From contig NZ_PDOG01000001.1 of NCBI RefSeq assembly GCF_003202205.1, positions 1,017,711 through 1,057,103 on the forward strand: 39,393 nucleotides of DNA. Direction: 5' to 3'. Position numbers and translations under genes: made by a program. Origin of the DNA: Halomonas sp. LBP4 (GTDB taxonomy: Bacteria; Pseudomonadota; Gammaproteobacteria; Pseudomonadales; Halomonadaceae). Shown one piece after another: positions 9,457 to 17,399 of this stretch. Each line of letters begins with the position of its first letter. Position 1 is the first letter of the stretch. A model generated the notes under the pieces. That model worked only from the letters and a program-made list of their open reading frames with translations. It made no database searches and had not been told where the DNA came from.

Positions 9457-10509
9457 TTACTGGATGCTGAGGCCGGTGGCATCGCCCACCGTCTCGTTCC
9501 AGGCCTGGGCACACTCGGGGTACTGGCGGCTGCAGGTCTCGGCCCACACCGGCAGCACCGCCTCGCTGGCGATCTCCTCGACCAGGGCTCGGGAAGCCGG
9601 GTCGATCTCCACCAGGCGCATGTCGTAGGCCTGGTGATCGCTGCAGCTGGCCTGGCCGGTGTTGCAGGCGATGGCGTCGTCGTTGACGTCATAGGCCAGC
9701 TCCCACATCTGCTCCTCCAGGCGCACGAAGGCCTCGGTGAGCTCCTCCTGCTGGGCCGCATCGAAGCGATTCCAGGTATCCAGGTTCATGAAGTGGCCCT
9801 GCACCGAGTAGGCCAGCGGCAGCGGCACGAAGGTGTCGGTGACCTCGGGCCACTTGCCGTTGTTGCCGGCGGAGGGGGCGGTGACCCCGCAGTCGGCCAC
9901 GCCGCGCTGCAACGCCAGATAGACCTCGCTGAACTGCAGGGTCACCGGGGCGGCGCCCAGGCCCTGTACCAGGCGCGACATGGAGGGGGTGAAGACCCGC
10001 ACCTTCTTGCCTTCCAGGTCGTCCACGCCCTGGATATCGCCGTTGCAGAACATCATCTGCGGGCCGAAGGGCCAGAGGGTCATCAGCTTGGCGTTGAAGC
10101 GCTCCTGGAGGCGTTCGTCGAAGCGCTCGCGCACCGCATCGATGGCCTCGCGCTGGGCGTCCAGGTCCGGGGCCACGCCGGCCAGGTCGATGCCTTCGAA
10201 GAAGGGCTCGTCCCGGGAGGCCATGCCGATCTGCACCGACATCACGTCGAAGGAGCCGGAGCGCAGCAGGCGCAGGGCATCGGCGGCCTCGACGCCGATG
10301 GCGTCCATGGGGTTGTAGATCACCGCCAGGTCGTCGCGGGCATCCAGCTCCTGGAAGAAGGGGCGCTCCACCCCCTCCACGTGCAGGGTATTGCCGGAAA
10401 AGTTGCCCACGCTGCGCAGCAGGGTCTCGGCCTGGGCCAGGCCGCCGAGCAGCAGGCCGCCGGCCAGGGATACGCCGAGCACGATGCGTTGGGGAGTCGG
10501 GGTTGGCAT
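9457..10509 (-). CDS. dctP: TRAP transporter periplasmic solute receptor (DctP)
   Basis: The 350-residue protein begins with a signal peptide (hydrophobic core IVLGVSLAGGLLLGGLAQA, likely cleaved after AQA). It then follows the DctP fold with the conserved GKKVRVF strand, whose arginine usually binds a carboxylate. Two cysteine pairs near the C-terminus (ACNTGQASC and ETCSRQYPEC) suggest periplasmic disulfides. It delivers its ligand to the DctQM encoded downstream. GAGGTGA precedes the ATG. It follows the one-cysteine racemase-superfamily gene by 73 bases in the same orientation. The ligand is not determinable here; the arginine supports an acid. Confidence 0.9.
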   Translation of the reverse strand: MPTPTPQRIVLGVSLAGGLLLGGLAQAETLLRSVGNFSGNTLHVEGVERPFFQELDARDDLAVIYNPMDAIGVEAADALRLLRSGSFDVMSVQIGMASRDEPFFEGIDLAGVAPDLDAQREAIDAVRERFDERLQERFNAKLMTLWPFGPQMMFCNGDIQGVDDLEGKKVRVFTPSMSRLVQGLGAAPVTLQFSEVYLALQRGVADCGVTAPSAGNNGKWPEVTDTFVPLPLAYSVQGHFMNLDTWNRFDAAQQEELTEAFVRLEEQMWELAYDVNDDAIACNTGQASCSDHQAYDMRLVEIDPASRALVEEIASEAVLPVWAETCSRQYPECAQAWNETVGDATGLSIQ

Positions 10510-10582
10510 GGGGTCACCTCGTGATTGGGATTGTTGATGGTGGTCTTGCCGTTGCGTCTTGCCCGTGTCGGGCGTCCCCGCG

Positions 10583-11320
10583 CTATGCCGCCAGGCGGGG
10601 GTCCTGGAAGAGGCCGCCCCAGCCGGTGATCCGGGCGGGGTCGAGGCCGGCCAGCGTCAGGCATTTCCACACCGTGACGCTCACCGAGTCGTAGATCGGA
10701 ATGCCCAGCTCCTGCTCCAGCTCGGCCACGATGCCGGCACCGCGCAGGTTGGTACACAGCAGGGTGATGGCCTGGGGCTCGCCCTTGGCCACCTCCCGCA
10801 CCAGGTCCGCCAGGGTCGCCTCGTCATATTCCGAGAAGGAGAAGTTGCCGCGGTCATCGAGGTGGCGCTCCGCCACCACCTCGATACCCTCGGCGGCGTA
10901 GTTGGCGACGATCGCCTCCTGAATGTCCGAGAGATAGGGGGTCACCAGCCCCAGCCGGGTCACCCCGGTGCGCTCGAGGACCTCGTTGAGGGCCAGCACG
11001 CTGCTGGTGGCCGGCACCCCGGTGGTCTCGGTAATCGCGGCGCATAGCCGGCGGTCGCTGTCGAAGCCCAGCCAGCTCGCCGAGGTGCCGTTCCAGGCGA
11101 TCACGTCCATGCGGGCGTCGTTGAGCAGGGTGGCGGCCTCCAGCAGCGGCGCCGGGTCGAACTGCGCCAGGGCCCGATCGCTCAGGGAGATCTCCTTGAC
11201 GGTGAAGCGCTGGAAGTGGGCCGTCGCCTCGGGCATCAGCCCGGCGAGCAGGGCCGCGGTATAGGGCTCGAGCACGGTATTGGAAGAGGGCGTCAGCATG
11301 CCCAGCAGGGTGCGATTCAT
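10583..11320 (-). CDS. Asp/Glu racemase-superfamily enzyme with one catalytic cysteine (maleate isomerase/arylmalonate decarboxylase-like)
   Basis: A 245-residue protein starting GMLTPSSNTVLEPY, typical of maleate isomerase-like members. The superfamily normally uses two cysteines. Here the first site reads AWNGTSAS (Gly78 where maleate isomerases have Cys), while the second, LLCTNLRG, keeps Cys189. A Gly/Cys pair with a GTS loop is the arrangement of arylmalonate decarboxylase, so decarboxylation or single-base chemistry is possible instead of racemisation. It is the first gene of the minus unit and is probably controlled by the operator at 11369-11381. The ATG at 11320 has GAGGAA eleven bases upstream. 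The superfamily is certain; the reaction is not. Confidence 0.8.
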   Translation of the reverse strand: MNRTLLGMLTPSSNTVLEPYTAALLAGLMPEATAHFQRFTVKEISLSDRALAQFDPAPLLEAATLLNDARMDVIAWNGTSASWLGFDSDRRLCAAITETTGVPATSSVLALNEVLERTGVTRLGLVTPYLSDIQEAIVANYAAEGIEVVAERHLDDRGNFSFSEYDEATLADLVREVAKGEPQAITLLCTNLRGAGIVAELEQELGIPIYDSVSVTVWKCLTLAGLDPARITGWGGLFQDPRLAA

Positions 11321-11361
11321 GGCGGCGCGGTTCCTCGTTGTGGTTATGATCGGGAAGGCAG

Positions 11362-11390
11362 ATATACTAAATACTGTATTTTGAATTCAA
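11362..11390 (-). promoter_or_regulatory. Promoter and operator of the minus TRAP/hydantoinase unit
   Basis: On the minus strand TTGAAT (11385-11390) and GTATAT (11362-11367) are 17 bases apart. Between them lies the perfect 13-base palindrome AAATACTGTATTT (11369-11381). The segment CTGTATTTTG (11374-11383) recurs exactly at 12305-12314 in the promoter of the divergent TRAP operon. This is probably the site of the GntR/FCD regulator encoded between the two. Confidence 0.6.
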
Positions 11391-11406
11391 TTTGTCCGCC
11401 CCTAAG

Positions 11407-11434
11407 ACTTGCACATCGCCGAGATTTTGCAAGT
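11407..11434. promoter_or_regulatory. Inverted repeat ACTTGCA-N14-TGCAAGT
   Basis: Perfect 7-base arms at 11407-11413 and 11428-11434 lie between the divergent promoter and the GntR start at 11498. It could be a second operator or part of the GntR leader. No further support. Confidence 0.35.
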
Positions 11435-11497
11435 ACACTTTTACCCACCCCGCCATCGCCCCCGGGATCGGGGCCAGCCACGGGAAGGAGAGCTGCC

Positions 11498-12214
11498 ATG
11501 ACCGAGATGCCGACGCTTCGCCGACCGCGCCCCGCCGCGGACGAGGCCTCACCGAGCGCGCCGCTGCGCCGCCTGTCCCTCTATCAGGTGGTGGCCGAGC
11601 GGCTGCGCCATATGGTGCTGGAGGGCGAGCTGGCCCCGGGCAGCCGCATCTCCGAGAAGCGCCTCTGCGAGGCCTTCGAGGTGTCGCGCACCCCGCTGCG
11701 GGAGGCGCTCAAAGTGCTGGCCAACGAGGGGCTGGTGGAGCTGCTACCCAACCGCGGCGCCCAGGTGACCGAGGTGGACCCCGCCGAGGTCCACGACCTC
11801 TTCGAGGTGATGGCGGCCCTGGAGGGCCTCTCCGGTCACCTGCTGGTCGCGCGCGCCAGCGACGCCGAGATCGCCGAGATCCGCACCCTCCACGAGCGGA
11901 TGCTGGAGCTGCACCGCCGGCAGCGGCGCCGGGAGTACTTCGAGGCCAATCAGCGGCTGCACCGGCGCCTGACCGAGCTCGCCGGCAACCGGGTGCTGCT
12001 CGAGCAACAGGGCCAGCTGACCCACAAGATCACCCGGGCCCGCTATGCCGCCAACCTGCAGCAGGGGCGCTGGGACGAGTCGGCCCAGGAGCACGGGGTG
12101 ATCCTCGCCGCCCTGGAGGCGCGGGACGCCGCGGCCCTCTCCGCCGCCATGGCGGAGCATATGCGCCGCACCGGCGCCGCCGTCCTCGCCGGCCTGGCCG
12201 CCTCACGCCCCTGA
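11498..12214 (+). CDS. GntR-family transcriptional regulator (FCD subfamily)
   Basis: The 238-residue protein has an N-terminal winged helix (about residues 27-95, with VSRTPLREALKVLANEGLVE) and a C-terminal all-helical FCD ligand domain with conserved His residues. FCD proteins bind organic acids, often through a metal. AAGGAG precedes the ATG at 11498. It sits between the minus TRAP/hydantoinase unit and the plus TRAP operon. The shared CTGTATTTTG box at both promoters makes it their likely common regulator. A strong terminator follows the gene. Confidence 0.9.
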   Translation: MTEMPTLRRPRPAADEASPSAPLRRLSLYQVVAERLRHMVLEGELAPGSRISEKRLCEAFEVSRTPLREALKVLANEGLVELLPNRGAQVTEVDPAEVHDLFEVMAALEGLSGHLLVARASDAEIAEIRTLHERMLELHRRQRRREYFEANQRLHRRLTELAGNRVLLEQQGQLTHKITRARYAANLQQGRWDESAQEHGVILAALEARDAAALSAAMAEHMRRTGAAVLAGLAASRP

Positions 12215-12236
12215 TCGCCCGAACGAAACGAGGAAG

Positions 12237-12258
12237 ACCCGGCTGTCGCCGGGTTTTT
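12237..12258 (+). terminator. Rho-independent terminator after GntR
   Basis: ACCCGG (12237-12242) pairs with CCGGGT (12249-12254) and is followed by a T run. It isolates the regulator from the TRAP operon that starts at 12396. Confidence 0.85.
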
Positions 12259-12296
12259 AATTTATAAGCACCTGAAATAAAACAAACAACAAAAAA

Positions 12297-12340
12297 ACAG
12301 TATTCTGTATTTTGTATTTCTGGCGAAGCTGTCCTATGGT
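12297..12340 (+). promoter_or_regulatory. Promoter and operator of the plus TRAP operon
   Basis: TTGTAT (12312-12317) and TATGGT (12335-12340) are 17 bases apart. ACAG-N4-CTGT (12297-12308) and the box CTGTATTTTG (12305-12314) overlap the -35. The same ten bases occur in the divergent promoter at 11374-11383. Confidence 0.6.
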
Positions 12341-12395
12341 GAATCCAGGCCGCCGATCGCGGCGGTGACTCTCCCCACCAGCCAAGGACACTTCC

Positions 12396-13394
12396 ATGAC
12401 AACAACAAACCGTCTTGCCCGTCGTTCCGCCGCCCTGCTGCTGGCCCTGGGCCTGGGCAGCCCGCTGCTGGCCGGCGCCGAGACCCTGCGCTTCGGCGGC
12501 AACTTCACCGATGACCACTCCAGCAGCCGCGCCATGGAACGCTTCCGCGACGCCCTGGCCGAGCGCACCGACGGCGACCTGACCGCCCAGCTGTTCCCCA
12601 ATATGCAGTTGGGCGGCGCCGGCGAGAACGTCGACCAGGTCGCCTCCGGCGCCATCGCCGGCACCTGGATCGGTATCTCCTACCTGTCGCGCACCGTCCC
12701 CGAGCTGGAGGCCCTGAGCCTGCCCTTCGCCTTCGCCAGCCGCGAGGAGGCCTTCGCGCTGATCGACGGCGAGATCGGCGAACTGCTCGACGAGGAACTG
12801 GCCGAGAAGGGCTTCGTGGCCCTGGGCTACATGGAGCTGGGCTTCCGCCACGTCACCAACAACGACCGCTCCCTCGAGACCCTCGACGACTTCCAGGACC
12901 TCAAGCTCCGCCTGCAGCCCAACCAGACCCACCTGGATACCTTCCGCGCCATCGGCGCCAACCCGGTCTCCATGGATATCAACGAGGTCTACGGCGCCCT
13001 GCAGCAGGGGGTGCTGGACGGCCAGGAGAACCCCTATAGCATCATCAGCACCAAGCGCCTGGACGAGGTGCAGGCTCACCTCTCCGATACCGGCCACTTC
13101 TACGACTTCATCGTGGTGGCGGCCAACCGCGACACCTTCAATCGCCTCGACGAGGAGCAGCGCCAGGCGGTGCGCGAGGCCATGGACGAGGCGGTGGCCT
13201 GGCAGCGGCAAACCGCCGCCGAGGAGGACGAGGCCGCCCGCCAGGAACTGATCGAGCGCGGCATGCAGTTCACCCCGATCAGCGACGAGACCCGCGCCGC
13301 CCTGCGCGAGGCCAGCCAGGGCGTGGTGGACGACCTGCGCGACAAGATCGGCGCCGAGATCGTCGATCGGGTACTCGAGGAGCTGGCGTCATGA
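12396..13394 (+). CDS. dctP: TRAP transporter periplasmic solute receptor (DctP)
   Basis: The 332-residue protein begins with a signal peptide (core SAALLLALGLGSPLLAGA). It then has the DctP order: LRFGGNFTDDHSS, the ligand-arginine strand DLKLRLQPN, and MDINEVYGALQQGVLDGQENP, which is typical of C4-dicarboxylate-type receptors. It is a different receptor from the one at 9457-10509, with low visible similarity. AAGGA precedes the ATG. Its stop overlaps the dctQ start by four bases. The ligand is probably a carboxylate; the racemase-like gene at the operon end may act on the imported compound. Confidence 0.92.
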   Translation: MTTTNRLARRSAALLLALGLGSPLLAGAETLRFGGNFTDDHSSSRAMERFRDALAERTDGDLTAQLFPNMQLGGAGENVDQVASGAIAGTWIGISYLSRTVPELEALSLPFAFASREEAFALIDGEIGELLDEELAEKGFVALGYMELGFRHVTNNDRSLETLDDFQDLKLRLQPNQTHLDTFRAIGANPVSMDINEVYGALQQGVLDGQENPYSIISTKRLDEVQAHLSDTGHFYDFIVVAANRDTFNRLDEEQRQAVREAMDEAVAWQRQTAAEEDEAARQELIERGMQFTPISDETRAALREASQGVVDDLRDKIGAEIVDRVLEELAS

Positions 13395-13945
13395 CACCCG
13401 CCTGGCACCGGCTGGAGGCCTATGCCTCCAGCCCGGGCAAGCGCCACTTCCTGCATGGTCTGTCGCTGCTCGACCGCACCTCCTATTACACCATCCTGGT
13501 GGCCATGGGCGTGATGACCACCCTGGTCTCGGCCCAGGTGTTCGCCCGCTACGTGATGGGCACCTCCATCGACTCCGCCGACGAGCTCTCCCGGCTGTTC
13601 TTCGTCTGGGCGATCTTCCTGGCCATTCCCCACGGCATCAAGGTGGGCATCCATGTGGGCATCGACGCCCTGGTGACCCACTTCCCCGCGGCGCTGCAGC
13701 GGCGCCTGGCGCGGCTGATGGCCTGGATCGGCGCCGCCATGATGGCGGCCCTGTTCTGGATCAGCCTGGGCGCGGTGGCCGACAAGTGGCAGGAGCTGAT
13801 GCCCACCCTGCCGATCACCGCCGCCGTCTTCTATATCGCCGTACTGGCGTGTGCCGGCCATAGCTGCCTGCACCTGATCGCCCAGGCCCTGGGCCTGGAG
13901 CCACTGCCCAGCGCGCCCGACCGCCGTGGAGGAACCCCCTCATGA
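13391..13945 (+). CDS. dctQ: TRAP transporter small membrane subunit (DctQ)
   Basis: A 184-residue protein with four membrane spans and the DctQ signature ADELSRLFFVWAIFLAIPHG. It couples DctP to DctM. Both ends overlap its neighbours by four bases (13391-13394 and 13942-13945), so the three TRAP subunits are translationally coupled. Confidence 0.92.
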   Translation: MTPAWHRLEAYASSPGKRHFLHGLSLLDRTSYYTILVAMGVMTTLVSAQVFARYVMGTSIDSADELSRLFFVWAIFLAIPHGIKVGIHVGIDALVTHFPAALQRRLARLMAWIGAAMMAALFWISLGAVADKWQELMPTLPITAAVFYIAVLACAGHSCLHLIAQALGLEPLPSAPDRRGGTPS

Positions 13946-15225
13946 CCCCGGCCATCATCTTCACCTTCCTGGGCTTCGCCCTGCTGCGCATGCCCCTGGC
14001 CTTCGCCCTGGGCCTGGCCTCCCTGGTGGGCCTCTATGTGGGCGGCATGGACTTCTCGGTGCTGCCCCAGCGCATGATGCACTCGGTCAACAGCTTCCCG
14101 CTGATGGCCATCCCGCTATTCATGCTGGCCGGCGAACTGATGGTCGCCGCCGGCATCCTGCAGCGCCTGGTGGATTTCGCCAATTCGCTGATCGGTCGCG
14201 TGCATGGCGGCCTGGCCCATGTGGCCATCGTCGCCGGCATGGTGCTGGCGGCGGTGAGCGGCGCGGCCGTGGCCAGCGCCAGCGCCCTGGGCAGCTCCCT
14301 GGTGCCCTCCATGCGCCAGCAGTACGGCACCGGCTACAGCAGCGCCGTGGTGGCCTCCGCCGCCAACCTGGGCGCCATCATCCCGCCCAGCAACGCCATG
14401 ATCGTCTACGCCCTGATGGCCGGCTCCTCGGTCTCGGTGGGTGGGCTCTTTATGGCCGGTGTGGTGCCGGGGATCATTCTCGCCCTGGGCTTCATGGGGC
14501 TGGCCAGCTTTATCGCCATGCGCCGCCGCTATCCGCTGGGTGCCGAGGGAGTGATCGGCCTCAGGCATGTGCTGGTGCAGACCTGGCGCGCCCTGCCGAT
14601 CCTCCTGATGCCCATCGTGGTGGTGGGCGGCATCGTCGCCGGCGCCTTCACCCCCACCGAGGGGGCCGCCATCGCCGTGGTCTATGCGCTGCTGATCGGC
14701 TTCTTCGTGACTCGCAAGCTGCGCCTGGCCGACCTGCCCAAGGCGATGTTCAATGCCGCCGTCACCGCGGCCATGGTCGGCGCCCTGATCGCCTTCGCCT
14801 CCACCATGACCTTCGCCTTCACCATCGACCTGATCCCCATGCAGCTGACCCAGTGGCTGCAGGACTTCACCCAGGAGCCGCTGGTGTTCCTGCTGCTGGT
14901 GATGGCACTGCTGATCGGGGTGGGCATGTTTATCGAGTCGAATGCCGCCTACATCATGCTGGTGCCGCTGTTGGCGCCCATCGCCCTGGCCTACGGTATC
15001 GACCCGCTGCTGTTCGGCTTCCTGTTCGTGATGAACCTGGTGGTGGGGATGATGACGCCGCCGGTGGGGGTGCTGCTGTTCGTGATGTGCGGCATCTCCA
15101 AGATCAGCCTCAACGAACTGATGAAGAGCGCCTGGCCCTTTATCGCCTTCCAGTACGCAGTGCTGATCGCCTGTATCGCCTTCCCCGGCATCGTCACCTG
15201 GCTACCCCGGGCCCTGGGTTACTGA
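13942..15225 (+). CDS. dctM: TRAP transporter large membrane subunit (DctM)
   Basis: The 427-residue protein has about 12 membrane spans. It has the family segments FPLMAIPLFMLAGELM near the N-terminus and TPPVGVLLFVMCGISK near the C-terminus. It forms the channel of this TRAP system. A start overlapping dctQ by four bases fixes the ATG. A hairpin and 97 bases separate it from the racemase-like gene that follows in the same direction. Confidence 0.94.
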   Translation: MTPAIIFTFLGFALLRMPLAFALGLASLVGLYVGGMDFSVLPQRMMHSVNSFPLMAIPLFMLAGELMVAAGILQRLVDFANSLIGRVHGGLAHVAIVAGMVLAAVSGAAVASASALGSSLVPSMRQQYGTGYSSAVVASAANLGAIIPPSNAMIVYALMAGSSVSVGGLFMAGVVPGIILALGFMGLASFIAMRRRYPLGAEGVIGLRHVLVQTWRALPILLMPIVVVGGIVAGAFTPTEGAAIAVVYALLIGFFVTRKLRLADLPKAMFNAAVTAAMVGALIAFASTMTFAFTIDLIPMQLTQWLQDFTQEPLVFLLLVMALLIGVGMFIESNAAYIMLVPLLAPIALAYGIDPLLFGFLFVMNLVVGMMTPPVGVLLFVMCGISKISLNELMKSAWPFIAFQYAVLIACIAFPGIVTWLPRALGY

Positions 15226-15241
15226 CCGCCTCTTCCTCCAG

Positions 15242-15257
15242 CCCCGTTCGGACGGGG
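15242..15257 (+). other. Intercistronic hairpin after dctM
   Basis: CCCCGT (15242-15247) pairs with ACGGGG (15252-15257) around a TCGG tetraloop. There is no long T run, so it may moderate read-through or protect the upstream message. Confidence 0.45.
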
Positions 15258-15322
15258 GCCGGAGGCTCTTTCTTCCCTCGCCGTGGGCCCGCCCACCGCG
15301 TGAAAAAACAAGCGAGCACGCC

Positions 15323-16084
15323 ATGAAACTCCTGGTCATCAATCCCAATATCTCCACCGACGTTACCGCCCTGATCGAGCGCGAGGCGCGGCGCAGCACC
15401 CGCCCCGGCACCGAGCTGAGCATGGCCACCGCGCCCTTCGGCGTGGCCTATATCGAGACCCGCGCCGAGGCCCAGATCGGCGGCTACGCCGCCATGCAGC
15501 TGGCCGCCGAGCGCTACGCCGACCACGACGCCGTGATAGTGGCCGCCTTCGGCGACCCAGGGCTGACCGCCCTGCGCGAGATCCTGCCGATCCCGGTGGT
15601 CGGCATGACCGAGGCGGCCCTGGTCAGCGCCTGTCAGCAGGGCAGCCGCTTCTCGGTGATCGCCATCTCCCAGCGCATCCAGGCCTGGTATCGGGAGACC
15701 ATCGCCAGCTACGGCTTCGCCGATCGCCTGGCCAGCATCCGCGCCCTGGACGAGCCCCTTGCGCATATCGGCCGGGTCCAGGAGGACCAGGGCGAGCGCC
15801 TGGTGGCCCTGGCCGAACGGGCGGTGGCCGACGACGGCGCCGATGTGCTGATCCTGGCCGGCGCGCCCCTGGCCGGCCTGGCCCGGAGCGTGGCCGAACG
15901 CCTGCCGGTGCCGGCCCTGGATGGCGTCACCTGTGCCCTGCACCAGGCCCAGGCGCTGGTCGACCTGGGGGCCACGGCGCCCACCGCCGGCAGCTTCGCC
16001 GCGCCCCCCGCCAAGCCCTGCCAGGGGCTGCCGGAGACCCTGGCCCGCCTGGTGGGGCGCAGCGGCCTGACGCCCCCCGCCTGA
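15323..16084 (+). CDS. Asp/Glu/hydantoin racemase-family protein lacking both catalytic cysteines
   Basis: The 253-residue protein begins LLVINPNIS, typical of hydantoin/allantoin racemases, and is colinear with the intact racemase at 36191. There the two catalytic cysteines are Cys76 (IACFGDPGL) and Cys181 (LGCGGMADL). Here the same sites read VAAFGDPGL (Ala75) and LAGAPLAGL (Gly180). Two-base racemisation by thiols is therefore not possible. The rest of the fold is intact, with no frameshift, so it may have another activity or bind ligand without turnover. It lies in the plus TRAP operon just before a GntR regulator. The ribosome site is weak. Confidence 0.85.
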   Translation: MKLLVINPNISTDVTALIEREARRSTRPGTELSMATAPFGVAYIETRAEAQIGGYAAMQLAAERYADHDAVIVAAFGDPGLTALREILPIPVVGMTEAALVSACQQGSRFSVIAISQRIQAWYRETIASYGFADRLASIRALDEPLAHIGRVQEDQGERLVALAERAVADDGADVLILAGAPLAGLARSVAERLPVPALDGVTCALHQAQALVDLGATAPTAGSFAAPPAKPCQGLPETLARLVGRSGLTPPA

Positions 16085-16140
16085 CTGGACATCCCCCCTC
16101 GCTGAGGGAGAATGGACCGAGGCCCTAAAGGAGCATGCCC

Positions 16141-16821
16141 ATGAGTACGGAGTCCTCCACGGGGGTGACACGCATCGTTACCCCGTCCCTGGCGGAAGAG
16201 GCCTACCTGGCCCTGCACCGGCGCATCGTCCGCGGCCAGCTGCCCCCGGGGGAGACCCTCCTGGAGCCGGCCCTCTGCGAGGAGCTGGGGATCTCCCGCA
16301 CTCCCCTGCGGGAGGCGCTGAAGCGCCTGGCCGGCGAGGGGCTGGTGGTGATGCCACGCAACCGCCGCGCCCGGGTGGCGCCCATCGACGCCAAGGAGCT
16401 GGAGCACCTCTTCGAGGTGGAGGCCGGCCTGGAGAGCCTGGCCGCCGGCCTGGCCGCCGAACGCATGACCAATACCGAGCTCAAGCGCCTGGAGAGCCTG
16501 CAGGAGCGCCTCGAGCGGCTGCTGGCCAAGGGCGACCGCAACGCCTACTTCGAGCTCAACCAGCGCATCCACGGCCTGATCGTCGCCGGCGCCAAGAATC
16601 CGGTGCTGGAAGAGACGCATCGCGGCCTGCTGGGCCGCCTGGAACGCGCCCGCTACCTGGCCCTGGATCGCCTGGGGCGCTGGGAGGAATCGACCCAGGA
16701 GCATCATGAGATCCTCGAGGCACTCAAGGCCCGTGACGGGGAGCGGGCTCGCCGCCTGCTGGCCGACCATGTCCAGCATACCGGCGATGCCATCGCCGCC
16801 ATCAACTGCCCCCGCCCGTGA
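16141..16821 (+). CDS. GntR-family transcriptional regulator (FCD subfamily)
   Basis: The 226-residue protein has a winged helix with ISRTPLREALKRLAGEGLVV and an FCD domain ending EESTQEHHEILEALKARDGE. I chose the ATG at 16141, not 16135, because AAAGGAGC gives proper spacing only to the second. It follows the racemase-like gene by 56 bases and may be cotranscribed with the plus TRAP operon. Its last 131 coding bases are repeated at 31138-31268 in a deleted GntR copy. Ligand unknown; an organic acid or ureide is likely from context. Confidence 0.9.
   Translation: MSTESSTGVTRIVTPSLAEEAYLALHRRIVRGQLPPGETLLEPALCEELGISRTPLREALKRLAGEGLVVMPRNRRARVAPIDAKELEHLFEVEAGLESLAAGLAAERMTNTELKRLESLQERLERLLAKGDRNAYFELNQRIHGLIVAGAKNPVLEETHRGLLGRLERARYLALDRLGRWEESTQEHHEILEALKARDGERARRLLADHVQHTGDAIAAINCPRP
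16676..16806 (+). repeat. Left copy of 131-bp direct repeat (3' end of GntR)
   Basis: Aligns without gaps to 31138-31268 with 8 mismatches by my count (about 94% identity). It lies inside the intact GntR gene. The two copies are 14,462 bases apart and flank the sugar-acid/ABC transporter island. Confidence 0.85.
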
Positions 16822-16843
16822 CACCATGCCCCGTGGCACCTTG

Positions 16844-16877
16844 AAAAAGGGGCCCTCCACACGGAGGGCCCCTTTTT
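16844..16877. terminator. Bidirectional terminator between GntR and the allA remnant
   Basis: AAAAA, then GGGGCCCTCC (16849-16858), loop ACAC, GGAGGGCCCC (16863-16872), then TTTTT: a perfect 10-base stem with A and T tails. It serves both converging genes. Confidence 0.93.
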
Positions 16878-16922
16878 ATCGAGTCATCAAGCTCAGTACC
16901 TCGGGCGTTCGGCCCAAGGCAT

Positions 16923-17222
16923 TCACTCCAAGGTCACCCTCACCGCCAGTGGATACTCGTCGCAGTTGTTGCCCTCGCCGCCACGGTTGACCACCAGGAA
17001 CTCTCCTTCGCGCTCCAGCACCGACTGGATGGCGTGCCAGGTGCCGGCGCGGTAGTTGACCCCTTGGCGCCCATCGGTGATGAAGGCACGCACCTCGGCA
17101 GGGTCGATGGCATCGCCCGGCGGCGCGACGACCACGAGGAACCGTTCCTCATGCAGCGGCATGAAGGCCTGGCTGCCCAGCGGATGGCGGTCGAGGAAGT
17201 CGAGTTCCAGGGGCAACGCACA
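16923..17222 (-). pseudogene. allA: 5'-truncated copy of ureidoglycolate lyase gene
   Basis: The translation from LPLELDF to the stop matches residues of about 67-160 of the intact AllA at 32199-32732, with only scattered differences. It includes GSQAF, HEERFLVVVAPPGD, GVNYRAGTWHAIQSVLEREGEFL and GGEGNNCDE, quoted here in parts. The N-terminal third is absent and is replaced by unrelated sequence (frame open to 17306). The protein ends about 17 residues early. It is therefore a broken duplicate and probably not functional. It marks the left edge of the island. Confidence 0.85.
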
Positions 17223-17399
17223 CGGACGCAGGAGACGCCATTGGTCTAACTGGTCCTCCCCGAGCATCACGGGACAATGGAAGGTCGACGAGCGCCTCTC
17301 GAGCAAAGGTTCAAACCATCAGCTGGCGCCTCAGATCGATAAACTTGACTCGACATCCGTATTTCTTGCGACGATCGATCGGTCAACTCCGGCGGGCGG

